Positions 47,262 to 59,355 of a stretch of 64,000 bases of DNA are shown piece after piece; within the stretch, counting starts at the first letter, position 1; every line of letters begins with the position of its first letter. Location: positions 1 to 64,000 of the forward strand of contig WSUB01000149.1 in the NCBI GenBank assembly GCA_019633425.1. The letters run 5' to 3'. Source of the stretch: Tulasnella sp. 424. Its lineage: Eukaryota > Basidiomycota > Agaricomycetes > Cantharellales > Tulasnellaceae. Under the pieces are notes generated by a model. The model saw nothing but the letters and a program-made list of their open reading frames with translations. It ran no database searches and had not been told where the DNA came from. The position numbers and the translations under genes were made by a program.

Positions 47262-47640
47262 ACCTCATCCACTCCTGCCGTCCGAAAGAAATCTCTAACC
47301 TTCCTGGCCGGGAAGTCTGAAACCATATTCTCATCCGTCGCAGATTTCACCACACAAAACACGGTGATCATCATCGACCCGCCGCGAAAGGGCTGGCGAA
47401 AGGGCTGCGACAAGCTTTTCCTACAGCAACTTGTCGCTTTTAAACCCGCCAAGCTGGTCTGTGTGAGCTGTAATGTTCATACCCAGGCGAGGATGTGGGT
47501 ATGTTGGTCGAGTTGAGGAAGGAGGCTGGAGAGGGCAAGGAGACGTATGTGATCGATAGTCTGAGAGGGTTCGATTTAATCCCCTAAAACGGCTCCTGTA
47601 GAGTCCGTCGCGGTATTGAGACTTGCACAGAAGCGTAAGG
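47262..47640 (+). pseudogene. Truncated TRM2 pseudogene (3' fragment)
   Basis: The fragment matches the last third of TRM2 exon 5: KSLTFLAGKSETIFSSV, IIIDPPRKG and CNVHTQAR are readable. It has a 12-bp tandem duplication that inserts WRKG after PPRKG, a one-base deletion after HTQAR that breaks the frame, and a CAA to TAA change in the segment matching FPQTAHV. It has no start, no SAM-binding motif and no upstream exons, so it cannot be a working enzyme. Confidence 0.88.
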
Positions 47641-48436
47641 ACGACTGGATCCTGCTTGTCTCGGACCGTTTCCCCGAAGCGTGAGATCTGCGGCGTCTTG
47701 GCGTTGGTTCACAACGTCGACCCTCTGCAAAACGTCGGAGCCAAAAAGTCTCGACGCAAAAATAGAAGCGACGCTAACCGCTTCAGCTGGATAAAATCGT
47801 CTTCTTCCTTGTGGACATATCCCACGAACGAGGATCAGTAGCACGTCCAGCACACGGACCATTCACCATATTTATCATCGCGCCCGACACCGAACCTTCC
47901 TCGGGACGCCCGATGGAGCGTTATATGCGTCCCTTCGATTTCTTGCCAAGCGTGCTCAGCTTCGCCGTGGCCAAAGGTGCAATGAGGGCCCGACAATCGC
48001 CCGTCGGAGGACACGGCGCAGTTTTGTCTCATAAACCTGCCTGTCGACTGATTGGTAACGAGGGTTCTTCATAAGATTGGTAAATGCTGCAATGGATAAT
48101 CTGCCTCGCGCCATCGCTCGGCCCCCCTCCCGCACACCTCCATGCGCTCGTTTCATTGGCGGTCCACCTTCACCGAGGTCGGGTTAACCCACTTCGACCT
48201 CGCCATGTTTGTGCTCAATCCTAAGAGCCTTCGCACGAACGTCCAGGTGGACTGACATCCGTCAACTAACCTCGGCAGATGCGTCTGGTATTTCTTGCGA
48301 CAATTTTGCAGCATTGGACTCAAGAACGCGCTGTGGAGCGCTTCCGAAAATAATCGTTGCCCAATAAATAGGCACCAGTCGATCCCCCAATAGTTCAACA
48401 GACTTGCCTCTTCCAATTCCTTGAAAAGTCCTTAAC
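47641..48436. other. LPMO2 promoter region, copy of LPMO1's
   Basis: A 796-bp stretch paralogous to 45260-46056. No gene. Short ORFs differ between the copies. Confidence 0.5.
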
Positions 48437-49497
48437 ATGAAGTTCTTCGCTGTTGCTCTTGCCATTGCGGCTACGGTCGTGTCCCCAGTTGCGGCACATT
48501 ACCGCTGGACGTCTTTGATCGTCAACGGAACAGTATGTCCCTTCATATGACCCATACACAATGATGCTAATTACCGTCCTCAACCTCAGACCACAACGGC
48601 TTACCAATATGTCCGCCCATACACAAGCTACAACAGCCCCGTGACCGACGTGACATCGGCCGACTTCACCTGCAACGCAGGAGCCACTGCGGCACCTGGA
48701 ATTGCCTGGACCAAGGCGGGCAGTCAGGTACGTTGAGAGGTTACCGGACCCTCTCGATGATTCATGACTGAAAGATGTCCCTCGAAAGATTGGATTCGCC
48801 CTGGATCAACCTATCTACCATGCCGGTGTTCTCAATGCCTATATGGCCAAAGTACCAGCTGGACAAACCGCTGCCACATTCAACGGTGCGGGTGCCGTCT
48901 GGTTCAAGGTCCGCTGCCTGTGCTGGTTTCACTCTGAAAGACAGAAGCTGACTTTACACGATAGGTCGGCCAAATCACCGCTGTGACAAACGGCGGTACT
49001 TCGATCACCTTCCCTACGGACAACTTGGCCCAATACACCTTCACCGTTCCCTCAAAGCTCCCGACCGGTGACTACCTTGTTCGCATCGAGCACATTGCGC
49101 TGCACGCCGCCAGTACCTTCCAGGGTGCTCAATTCTACGTCCGTATCTCCGATTCGACCGTTGCTGCTGGCTCGATGCTGACCAAGTTCTTCACATAGAT
49201 CTCCTGCGGTCAGATTCACGTCTTTGGCGGTGGCTCGACATCCCCATCTAGCTTCGTCTCCATCCCTGGCGTTTACAACGGTCACGAGCCTGGCATTCTG
49301 ATCAACATCTATTATCCCATCGTAAGTACCTTAGTGTTTCCTCGGAACGCAATCGGACTAGTCCCGCTAAAGGTGCCGCCCTACCCATACACAGCCAACT
49401 ACCTACACTCAGGTAAGCATCGGGCATTCCGATAACACCGATTGATCTCTTGTGCTAACCAAACTTCCAATAGCCCGGCCCCGCCGTTTGGTCATAA
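48437..49497 (+). CDS. AA9 lytic polysaccharide monooxygenase 2
   Basis: Predicted exons 48437-48532, 48590-48727, 48789-48908, 48965-49138, 49199-49321, 49395-49412 and 49474-49497 have the same lengths as in LPMO1 and give about 230 residues. The signal peptide ends in VSPVAA before the mature [41 protein letters not shown] and ISCGQI keep both copper His, the Gln, the axial Tyr and the disulphide. Substitutions fall outside the active site (for example NQGA to NAGA, and WNGSGS to FNGAGA). All splice sites remain usable, including the GTCCGT donor. Unlike the TRM2 piece in the same block, it has no lesion. Selection has therefore kept this copy. Confidence 0.9.
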
Positions 49498-49655
49498 AGT
49501 GCGAGAACTCAGAAGAAACTTTAGCCCGAAGGGCAGGTACTCGAGTACAACCTCCTGTATTGTACCACAAAAATGGTTATCTCAACGTTCGTCTAAGCTT
49601 GACGCCGGTCGTGTGTACTATGTGCCGCAGGAAAGCTGCCAACCTGAGTCGCCGC

Positions 49656-50945
49656 CTACACGAAGTAATGAGGAATGCCCATCGCACCACCCTAAACATC
49701 AATGCATGAGCTATAAGTCGGACAATCACATATGCCAGCGATCTCACTGTCCGCTTCATTGGCACATGCCTGTCCTTCTCGTTCTCCGGTGCGGCATTAA
49801 AGACGGTGAATTGCCTCGATCCATCGTCCTTCAAAGTCAAGATGCTGGCCAAGTTCCCACAACGATAACAGTAGTTCGGTGCAGACCAGACTGTCACGAG
49901 TCGTTCGTCGAACATGTACTTGTAGCCTTCTTGAACTAGTTGATGGGCCCTGGCAATAAGTGTCAGGCCGTTTACGCGGTTGAACTATGTTATTAGGGGC
50001 ATGGGTTGAGCCAGCCCGAACCAATGCGAGAGGATTGGCAGCAACGAACCTCTCGAGTCACGGCTGAACCAAATAGCCAACCAGCTCCTCTTGGACTAAC
50101 AGCCCAAGTCTCAACCTCGTCTGGATCCGACCACATCAAGTCACAGAAAGCGCCTTCGTGCGGGACCTCCTGAGCCCTTGACAACACTCGGATCTGGTCC
50201 AACGTTCGAATATCCGGTGAAAGACCTCCGTGAACGCACAAGGTTTGGCCGTCAATAATCTTGAAGATCATGGAGAAATGATAGACATTAGTTGGTGAAG
50301 GAAAGCTATACAGCGACCGGGGCACCTTACCGCTGCGAGGTTGAGATAATCAAAGACATTGCAACAGGCCTTCCAAACCGCGGCACTACCGTACTTTTGC
50401 TGGCATTCGTCTGGAAAACGATCTTAAATTTTGTCAACCTGAGAATTCGCTGCGATCCTTACCATAAAATCCATAGACCTGGGTGATCTGCCGGCTCTCG
50501 TGGTTGCCCCTGAGCAAAGTCACCCGATCTGGATACCTGGGTCGGGAGTAATAAGCCAAGGAAATCATCAGACAGAGATCTAGGAGTGGCTACCTTGCCT
50601 TAAGAGCGAGGAGGAGAGAAACCGTCTCAAGACTATAGTAACCTCGATCGACAAAGTCTCCCTAGCAACAAGACGATGGTCATCCGGCTGGTAGGGTTGG
50701 CTCTCCGTAACACTTGCCATGAAGATGTAGCTCGTTTCCGGAACCATCCCTCCCTTTCTTAGTAACTCCAGCAAGTCCCAGAATTGCCCGTGAATGTCGC
50801 CGCATATTGTGACCGGGCTCGATACCGGTTGTACGTTAGATTCCTCCATGAGAATATTCCGGACCTTGTCGCACAGTATCCGCATGTCGGCTTCGGGGAG
50901 AAATTGGCATGTGAGGAGTTGCTCAATCCATTGATCTTCTCGCAT
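49656..50945 (-). CDS. PPG1: Ser/Thr protein phosphatase, PP2A family, Ppg1-like
   Basis: From [15 protein letters not shown], exon 1 is 50718-50945, and several short exons follow. The metal and catalytic motifs are [40 protein letters not shown] and [52 protein letters not shown] and [13 protein letters not shown] match fungal Ppg1 better than PP2A, PP4 or Sit4. Intron 1 begins with a GC donor (GCAAGT) after ATG, as shown by the need to join M to GDFVD. A last intron restores the C-terminus as MGIPHYFV, the counterpart of the YFL tail that PP2A-type enzymes carry for methylation and regulator binding. Reading through instead gives an unlikely 50-residue tail. The stop at 49656-49658 sits right at the edge of the duplicated LPMO block. 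Confidence 0.88.
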
Positions 50946-51176
50946 TTTGATGGTGGGAGGTGGTGGCGGGGGTAAGCTAACTCGCGTCTCCGTAAGCGCT
51001 TGGTGCTGTTTATTCCTTGGTCACAACAGTGATCGAGTTTTATAAAGTATTTCCATCCTAATGAGACGTCTCTACGAATACGATCTCTACGGACCATTAG
51101 ATATAGAAAACAAGTCGGGCAATCTATTGAAACAGACGAGTATAACTACGGGCAATTTGAGGAGAGGCTACAACGT

Positions 51177-54100
51177 TCAGGGTGCTCGTTCGGACGTTGG
51201 TCCCGGAACGGTTGAGGGACCATTGAGCATTGCTCCAAAGGGCGGGAGAGAACCATGAGGTGTGGGAGCTCTTCGTTGCTGAGGTGATTGGGAGTGACGT
51301 ATCGGTGCAGATGACAAGGGCGTCGCAGTCGAACGGGGTGGCAGGGAATTGTAGCCCTGAGAGTTTGGAATAGTAGCAGTGGGCGAGCCCATGGGTGGCT
51401 GATGCGATGATCTCGGAGCAGAGGTTGGATGAGGTAGCGTACTTGGCGGACGGGGTGTGGTCGTGGAACTTGTTGGTGGTGGAAGGGTTCGGGGGAGGCC
51501 CGGCTGAGGTTGTTCCAGAGGGGGCTGCATAGACATGGGAGGCCTGTCACCGGGCCTTCCTGACGAAGACGGTGGCCTGTCGTCCCTCAACAGTCGCTCA
51601 GGAGGTGGAGGTTCTTGCTTTGGATGGACGGTGTGTGGTCGAGAACCAGGACCGTTCTATGATGTTCGTTTAGATCTCTAGACGTATGAGGAACATAAAT
51701 ACGAGAACTGTACCTCTTTGGGACCAGGACCAGGCTTGGAACCAGTGCCTGGGCCAGGCCATGCATTTCGAGGTTGATACCCACTACCCCCTGGTGGCGG
51801 GCTCGGGTCTTGCCCAGGAAACCGGTAAGGGTAAGGTTGGGGCTGAGGTTGATGCAAAGGTTGAGGCGGGTAATGCTGGGGGACCTGTGAAGGATGGGGC
51901 GGGGGCGGACCCTGGGGTGGAGGCGGAGGATATGACGATTGCTGAGGGGGCGGGGGATGACCAGCATACTGCGGGTGACCAGGAGGGGGTCCAGGAGGAT
52001 ATTGGTGTGTTGGCGGTAATCCGCTGGGATACATGTCATAGCCTTGTTCAGGATAGCCCTGAGGCGGGTGTTGTTGGGGATGAGGTGGGTATGGACCAGC
52101 AGCTGGATCGCCTGGGTGCCCATATCCTATTGGCTGTCCGTAACGTGGACCACCATGTTGTGGTGGGGGCCCATAGCCATTCGGAGGGCCGTAAGGAGGC
52201 TGTGGAGGGTATGGGGGATGAGACTGAACGTGTGGCTGCTGTGGAGGGCCTGGAGGATAAGGCGCAGGGGGCGGAGCTGGGTGAGGCGGCGGGAGTGCAT
52301 GGTGGGGAACACCCCCAGACTGTCTCCGAACGCGCCCAGTGATAAGTTCCAGGTCTTGCGATAATTCGTCTTTTGACAAAGGGGCGAGGGTGGGAGCTGC
52401 CCGAGGTTGACCAAAACTGGGCGACGAATGTCGATGTGTCTGCGACTTTATAGCAGCCCGCAGCGACTTTGGAGAGCCCGGTGTGCGCATAGGCAAAGGA
52501 TCCGGCATAAGTGGAGGAGGTCGAGCTGAGGAAATGCGGATCAGCCATCCCAATAACACCGATGGAACGAGTATCACTCACGGATTCGAGGATAGTCCAG
52601 TCCGCGTTTTTCCCTTTCGAGTCTCCGACGCTTGGCATTAGTCTCTGCCACAAGATCATCTCTGACAACATCCCGGGTCTCGTTCCACCAGGCCCAGACG
52701 GCATGTTCCTCCATCTTGCGCTTGTGAGACGCGAACTCCCGCTCGTTTTCAAGTCGAATACCCGTCAGGTCAAGCTTGCGATCTCTCCTTCGTTGAAGTT
52801 CGGACAGGAGGTGAAGGTACTCCGGATGGGTTCCTACAACACGCCAGTAAGCGAGGTGGTTCACAAGTGCTAAAGTGAGCTTACCTTCAGTGAGTAGCTT
52901 CTCTTCGCGTGCAATGAATCGCATCTTGTCGAGGTAAATCCTTTCCCGCAGGAGAGCGTGTTTCAGTTCCATCGCGGCAAGTAGTTCTAAAGCCTCTGCC
53001 CGTTGAGTCGGTTGTATTTCATTTTCAATCTCGGCCTCCATCTCAGGTTCCTCATCGGGACCTATTTCGCTTTCGCCATCTACAGGTTTGGCCTTCTGAG
53101 CGACTTCAGCCTCACTCTCGCGGTCACTGTCGGCCGCTTGCTCTTGTTCCTCGTCTTCATCCTCTTCCGGGGCATCCTCAACTGCCGACTGTCGGGAAGG
53201 AGGAACATCATCGCCTTCATCTTCATCTCCCTCGTCCCCGTTTTCCTTCATAGGTTCATCGTCCCCGTCACGTGCTCCGTCGTCCTCGTCCTGATCGCCA
53301 TCTTCGGGGACTCGACCAGCGTCGTCCCCAGGCTCGTCCCCGGCAGCGCTGGATGCTGCATCACCTTCGGCCGGAGCGGTATCCTCAGGCTCTGTGGATG
53401 CACTTGGGTCTCTCTTGACGGCCGTAGCGGCTAGTTGAGCAAGGAGATCCAGGCTGGGCGCGGCGGCCACGGGACTCGCGCCTGCACCCTGTGTATTTCG
53501 ACGCGAGCTGGTGGGAGGATTCGCGGGTGGATCGACATCCATTGCGTCTGCATTCGCAGGAACTTCTTCTCCCATCGCATTCGTGCCTTTCTTGGCTGAG
53601 CTGGCTGAAAACGATCGACGAGACCCCTTGGTGAAGTCTGCTAACGGCAAGCCAGGAGACGTACGATTGGATTCTGGAACAGAGCCACTTGGCTTGACCC
53701 CGACATCGGGAGCTTTAGAGGGGATCACTGGATTTGACTGTAAAGTGGTGATGTCTGGCTTGACGTCCTCCTCCTCCTCCGCATTTGCTGTTCCTTCGAA
53801 GGATGCTGCTGAAACCCCTGACTTTTCATCTTGGTCCACACTAGCAGGCGCGGTGCTTGCTCCTTCAGGTTCTCGTGAGGGGCTGGAGGGCTCTCGCACG
53901 GGGCTGCCGTGGTTGGACTCGCTGCCAGCATTAGCCTGAGATTTAGCCTTCCTGGGTTTGGGAGCCTTTGGAAGCGCCCACTCCCACATCTGACCGGGTA
54001 CGATCGAGGTACGTTTGCGACTTCTGGACGATCGCCTCCCTGTATCCTCCTCGTCACTCTCACCCACCGAATTGTTTACGCCATATGAGGAAGAAGCAGA

Positions 54101-54732
54101 CATGGGTGGTGCGGCAGCCCCAGACACCGAAGCCGAGCTGAAACTGTCGCTTTCTCTACGTGTGTGACGAGATGTGTGTGGTTGACCTGCGGAAGCTTTA
54201 GAGGACGCGGGTTTGGTTCTGGACGAAGATTTGGATGGCGACTGCGATTTGGAACGTGATGTCTTTGGTCGTCGAATGGCAGCCACTGGTTTAGCTTTGC
54301 TCTTTCTCTTTCCCTTTGAAGGCTTGCGTCTTGAAGATGGAGATACAAATGGCCGGTCCGTACTGCTCCCGTCGTCGTCTTCGTCGTCGTCATCGTCCTC
54401 GCTGGTCAATACATCCTCGACTGATTCTTGCTCCTCAGGTTCTTCTGCATCCTCTTCTTTGAAAAAGAACTCGTGTCAATCGCTTGATTGAAGGGAGTTA
54501 ACAAGCCGAACCTACTTTCTCCGTCGCTTGAAAGCTCTGAGAGGTCGGAACTAGCGTCAGAGGCTCCGGTCCGAGCTTTGGCTTTCGAAGATTCGGCTGT
54601 TTTCAGCGGTGGACCCGTTGAAGGTGGAGGAGACGGATCCAGCGACGTCAAAGAGCCGCCCGATGATGGAGAACGGGCTGTAGATGGCATGTACACGGGT
54701 GTTGAGGGATGGGCTCGTGGTGGGGAAAACAA
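51177..54732 (-). CDS. Sds3/Dep1-like chromatin protein (Rpd3L HDAC complex type)
   Basis: A long minus-strand gene from MFSPPRAHPSTPVYMPSTA to a stop at 51177. The first 600 or so residues are Ser/Pro-rich and highly acidic (DDDDDEDDD near 54390, a long Glu/Asp stretch near 53150-53340), with basic NLS-like parts (KGKRKSKAK). The only folded-looking segment is about 52580-52990. There, MELKHALLRERIYLDKMR, THPEYLHLLSELQRRRDR and HAVWAWWNETRDVVRDDL match the Sds3-like domain, which binds Sin3 and bridges to the histone deacetylase. Two introns in this part restore EGTHPEY and YPRIPRPPP. The C-terminal third is Pro/Gln/Tyr/Gly-rich, low in complexity and probably disordered. It is a nuclear corepressor subunit. 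Whether it is the Sds3 or the Dep1 orthologue I cannot tell. Confidence 0.78.
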
Positions 54733-55208
54733 CAGGGGCGGACGACATTCAAATTCAGTCCATGTTCGTTCGACAGAAATTCACACGCCCCCTCTCAGAG
54801 GTCAACACCCCTTATTCTCCGCTCCGCAAGTCCGGCCTTATATAGCCCTCAGCTACGCTCCAGACGCTCCAGAAATCAGGATGCGATTTCCTAAAAAAAG
54901 GATAAATTTTTATAACTTGGGTCTTTCAAACTTTGCTTTCGCCCGCAGACAACACTGTAGAATGTGCGCGGACAAAAAAGAATTTTGATCTAGGGCTCAA
55001 TGTGCACTCTGACTCGCAAAATCTACTGTTTTTCAATTTACCGGGTAACACGGCGTTGAATGTATCTGATCGAAATTTCTGTCTAGAAGCTTGGATGATC
55101 ATCTTCCTCGCTGTCACCTGGTGTCGCGCCCATGCAGGATGATCCTTTTCTCATCTCCAGCATCGACACCTAGGTATACCACCTCTCACCAACTTGATCT
55201 GTACATAC
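54733..55208. promoter_or_regulatory. Divergent promoter region between Sds3-like and dsRBD-like genes
   Basis: A 476-bp gap between opposite starts. AT-rich near 54890-54930. No known motif was recognised. Confidence 0.35.
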
Positions 55209-55519
55209 ATGAGCTCCAGCCCTGCTACTCAGTACTATATGCATCTTCACAACCTGGCTCAGCGCCACGGCTGGAGCGTAACACGAGAGACGTACGCCTT
55301 AAACCGAGCAGCTAACGAAGATTGGGTCGCTGTAATCACCGGTAGAGCACTTCTAACTGAGCGGTCGGTCTCACACTTACCTATTAACCGGGGACTCTTC
55401 CAGTGAATGGTCAGATTTTCAACGGTGGCCCGGCAGCCAAGAAACAGCAAGCAGTTGATGAAGCCGCCCTGGGGGCTCTGATTACTCTTGGAGTCGATAT
55501 TGAGGCCCTTAAGGACTAA
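55209..55519 (+). CDS. Small protein with a single dsRBD-like fold
   Basis: Predicted exons 55209-55341 and 55404-55519 give 82 residues. The intron has a TTAACC branch-like site and its removal joins VIT to VNGQIFNGG. The layout is that of a double-stranded RNA-binding domain. An opening helix (YYMHLHNLAQRHGWSV) is followed by a strand pair (DWVAVITVNGQIF). A Gly-containing loop with GGPAAKKQQAV then matches the GxxxxKKxA signature, and the closing helix is DEAALGALITL. The protein is little more than this one domain. Such mini dsRBD proteins are common in basidiomycete genomes but not assigned a role. RNA binding is an inference from the motif. Confidence 0.65.
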
Positions 55520-58021
55520 CACTATCAAACTGCCGGTCCTTATACAATCCTGTCTCGGCTGGCCCGTGCCTCGTTTCGTGTCTCTTCCAAAGACTGGGAT
55601 TGGCGAGCTTGTCTACTGCGTTCGGCGCTTGAGGCCCCACTCAATAGCCTTGCTTTGTATAGCCCTGTCGATATGCCGCTTCTCCTCGTTCGAGCTTCCC
55701 TCTTTGAAATTTCTTGGTTCTGTGCTGCGGAGGCCACTGCCCATCGGGCCCACTTCTACTCAGCATTCGCGCTCAGAATCTGTGCACGTCCAAATTCAAA
55801 CTTGCAAGGCCCTCATTCCCCGAAAAAACACCGTTGATGTCTGGGCAGACTGATGCACAATGCGACTGTCAACACCTTGATCTTACTCGGTGAACCCACA
55901 ACCCAGCTGACAACCAGGCATGTGTGTGAGATAGATCACCTACTATTGTTCGTCTTCTCCACCTGCGAGAATCTCCAGATTTAGTTCTAGTTCCGATCTG
56001 GAATGAGGGAGATCACCCGGGGCACTACAATACCGGGAAATGACGACGGTCTCGGTTTAGAAGGCCCTGCCCACTTGTTCCTTCGGGTCTTTTCGGTGGA
56101 AAGTATCGGGTTGCCAACGAACCACGATCCTTATTGTGGATCCGAACAGCAGGCCGATGGGTAGTCCCCTGTTAAGGTATTGTCCAAGATAACGTTAGTC
56201 TCCAACTCCTCAACTATCGAACATGATGGAGGCCACACCGTCAGAGGGTGCATGACGATGCACTAATCATAGTTGGGATGGTCAAGTCCGCCGAAGTGTG
56301 TATCCCATTTGCATCTCGTGATGGCCTATAGTATATCTGATCGTTGTGGACTTGAGCGTCAAAGCCTCTTTGGCCCGATGCTACTTTATTAATGTCTGTC
56401 GTAGGAAAAACTATTTCAAGCAGATATTGACCCGTCTTTGTCTGGGACGCCGTTCCTTGTTGTGGGAACATGACTGCGCATTGTAGACTCGGAACTCCGC
56501 CTAAAATTTGGTGGTCGTGGGCACGTTCGAGATACGAAAGTCCTTCTCTACTATTCGGAGACAGATCCTATCCCCACCATCCATAACACCGTACGCAGAA
56601 GCATCCGGTGCATCGGAATAGGGAACGCCAAGAGCGAGGGATGCAGGATTCCTGCGCTATTAAAGCCCGTGTCCACCGGCACGATTGAATCGACCGCCCA
56701 TTAGTGGCGAAAGGGAGTAGCTACATAGTTTACCGTCACCCTGGGTTAATATAAGCTCAAAGAGCCTAACGGTCGCTTGGGTGTATGATGCTGAGCCCGC
56801 TATCGAATTGTTACCTCGATTGTTGCTGATCAACGGAGGAACCTTGCTCGAGCAAACACGAAAGGACGGTCGCTGCAGCGTCATCCTTCGTTCTGCATTG
56901 TGCTCGGCGAAGGGGCACCGTATGACCTCTGAGACTTGTACCTCCCGGCATAATCGGGCGGCTATGTGGCTTTTTGCATCGAGTAGCGCGCTTCCAGGAT
57001 AGAAAGAAACGAGCCCAATTGTCCACACTTGATCCATTCATCTACGGATCTCACCTGAGCCGGGATAGAGTTCTAAATCGGACATTAACTGAATCCGTTG
57101 GAGGCATGCTGCGATCAATCGAGGCCAAAACCTTCCGCACTCCTCCCAAATAAAGGATGTCATAGATCCGAACGGAGAACGGCGTTTCTTTTGACTTGGG
57201 TTAGATTGCGCGAGTCAAGGCTATGTTGTCCGAATTGCTCCCGAGCTCATGAACGTTGGAGTTCTCATTAGCGAGAAACACACCAAAGACTTGAAGGTGC
57301 AGTGAGATAGCATTCGTCCAAGTTTCTCGGGCTTGATCGCAAAGCCCCGTCGTAACAAGGTGAAGCAAGATCTGCTAGATGCAGGACAGGAGTCCTTCGA
57401 TACCTGCAGGCAGCAGTAGTGTAGACAGGTCATCCACGGAAGCCCATCGAATCGTTGAAACTCTTAAATCTTAGGCTCTTGCCTGCTGTGGGCTCAGAGC
57501 ACAAGCAAGCAAGCAGATAGATTCGGCACAAGCATTGCCATATAACGAGGGGGCGTAACAAGACCTGGGCTTGTACGTCGAATTGGACTGGGGCCTAGTT
57601 GTCTCGATCTCCCGTAGCAAGTTGGGAAGGACTAGATCGACATAGTCGGCTGGCCTCACCAGCATCAAGCTAGATAGACAGTCGGAGTTTAGAGGATGCC
57701 AAGAAAGTAAGGGTTTTCACCAAACGGTGGAGACGCAAGCAATACCCATCTGGGAATTTCTCGGCTCCCCGGACCGGAAGCCGAATTTTGAGTTCGAAGC
57801 CAACGGTAGTCCTGCTGCCGTTGCCCGTGTGCGGACCGACTTAAATTGTGGTTTAGACTGCTGAACACACGTAGAATTTCGCCTGTACGCCGTCGATAGA
57901 GTCGATGAAACGCTGTATGGTATTAGAATGCGAGAGGAAACCAAGTCTATGTTGAAGCAAATGTATGAAGAATAATAGCAACACCGACTCCAACGAATGA
58001 CATGACGACAAATGTAGTCTT
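55520..58021. other. 2.5-kb stretch without recognisable gene
   Basis: Frames are broken by frequent stops on both strands, and the short ORFs (for example 56660-57037 minus) show no motif, no codon pattern like the neighbours and no supporting splice sites. No transposon ends or rRNA-like blocks were recognised. It may hold a decayed element or a long noncoding RNA, but nothing in the bases shows it. Confidence 0.5.
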
Positions 58022-59355
58022 TTAACCAGATCCACCAGAGTAGACCTTGCCGAACATGACCTCCTGCAGCTTGTCGTAGAGGGACAACACACCAGCACCA
58101 GCAACACCACGAAGGATGTTGGCACCAGCACCCTTGAAGAGAGACTTGGTACCCTCCTTGGCAATGATCTGAGAACCAGCGTCGAACATCGACTTGTAGT
58201 GAACGGTTCCACCAGAAGTCATCATCATGCGACGACTGTAATGAGGACGTCAGTATCTGACCAAGCACTTTAACAGGAGGAACAACATACCGAATGGTGT
58301 CGAGAGGGTAAGAAGCAAGACCAGCACCAATAGTAACACCCCAGCCGAGCAAGAAGGAAGCAAGGAAGGAGCCCTGGAGAGCACCGACGAGGACGACAGG
58401 CTTGAGCGAGTCGTAGACACCGAAGCTATGTTGCAGTCTAGATCAGAATACCGAATAATACCGTCTCGCGGGAATCGACTTACTAGAGACCACGGTAGAC
58501 GATGATACCAACGACGGAGGGCACGAAGCCACGGTAGAGACCGGCAATACCGTCGGAGGCAAGAGTCTTCCTGTAGACATCGACCAAGCCGTTGAATTGA
58601 CGGGCTCCTCCACCCTTAGCGGACTTGGCGTCGTTGGCGAGACGAGTACGGGCGTAGTCGAGGGAGTAGACGAAGAGGAGAGAAGAAGCACCAGCAGCAC
58701 CACCAGAGGCGACGTTACCAGCGAACCATTTCCAGTAGCCCTCGTTCTTCTTGAAACCGAAGAGCGACTTGAAGTAGTCCTCTGTTCAAAATTTGGTCGC
58801 GGTTAGAATAAACATCCCAAGGCTATTCCAAAATTTTGGGAAACGCACTGAAGGCAAAGTTGAGGGCCTGGGTCGGGAAGTAACGAATGACGTTGGCAGT
58901 GTTGCCACGCCAGAGCGACAAGAGACCCTCGTCACGGTAGGTACGAGAGAAGCAGTCGACGATGCCCTTGTAGGGGGAGGCAAGACGACCTTGCTTGATC
59001 ATCTCATCCTGGTTTTGGATCAAGAGCTGTTGTGCCGAAAAAAAATAGGCCAGGGTCAGAATTTAGGTGCCACGAGGTTAATATTTTGGCACAGACTGAC
59101 CTTGATACGCTCGATGGGGGCGGCAGAGGTCTTAGCGACAGCGGCCGAGACACCACCCATCATGAAATCGGCTGTAGGGAGACGCGAGCCATTGTCAGTC
59201 TACAGTTCATGGCCACAGCTTTCCAAAAATGAAAAGAATTCGAAAATTTCCACGTCATGGGAAAAACAAAGTACGATCGACGACGACTAGTGCAAAGAAA
59301 GCGACAACTCACTGGCGAACTCAGCGGGAGTCTTGGACTTCTTTACTGCGGCCAT
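58022..59355 (-). CDS. Mitochondrial ADP/ATP carrier
   Basis: Multi-exon, from [13 protein letters not shown] to VYSGGSG with a stop at 58022, about 310 residues. Three mitochondrial-carrier repeats are visible. The first holds [16 protein letters not shown], the second [16 protein letters not shown], and the third [22 protein letters not shown] is the diagnostic signature of the ATP/ADP carrier. [20 protein letters not shown] opens helix 1, and [21 protein letters not shown] and [20 protein letters not shown] follow the PxDxxR motifs as expected. It exchanges cytosolic ADP for matrix ATP in the inner membrane. Codon use is strongly C/G-ending and regular, as expected of a highly expressed gene. 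The first intron follows only 14 codons. Confidence 0.95.

Larger units (their letters stand above)
47262..49655. repeat. Second copy of the TRM2-tail plus LPMO block
   Basis: This direct repeat of 44746-47261 joins LPMO1's 3' flank to the interior of a TRM2 exon at about 47262. It ends where Ppg1-like coding sequence begins, at about 49655. The ancestral order was therefore TRM2, one LPMO, phosphatase. Confidence 0.75.

Noticed and set aside
47190..47516. ORF reading as a second tRNA methyltransferase
   Set aside because: It is the truncated TRM2 fragment with a frameshift and a premature stop downstream, and it lacks the SAM-binding region.
51686..52342. 218-codon plus-strand ORF over the Pro/Gln-rich part of the Sds3-like gene
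   Set aside because: A shadow of a Pro/Gly/Gln-rich coding sequence on the minus strand, with no motif of its own.
57340..57370. GTCGTAACAAGGTGAAG resembles the 3' end of small-subunit rRNA
   Set aside because: The match is only about 12 bases, and no other rRNA sequence is around it.
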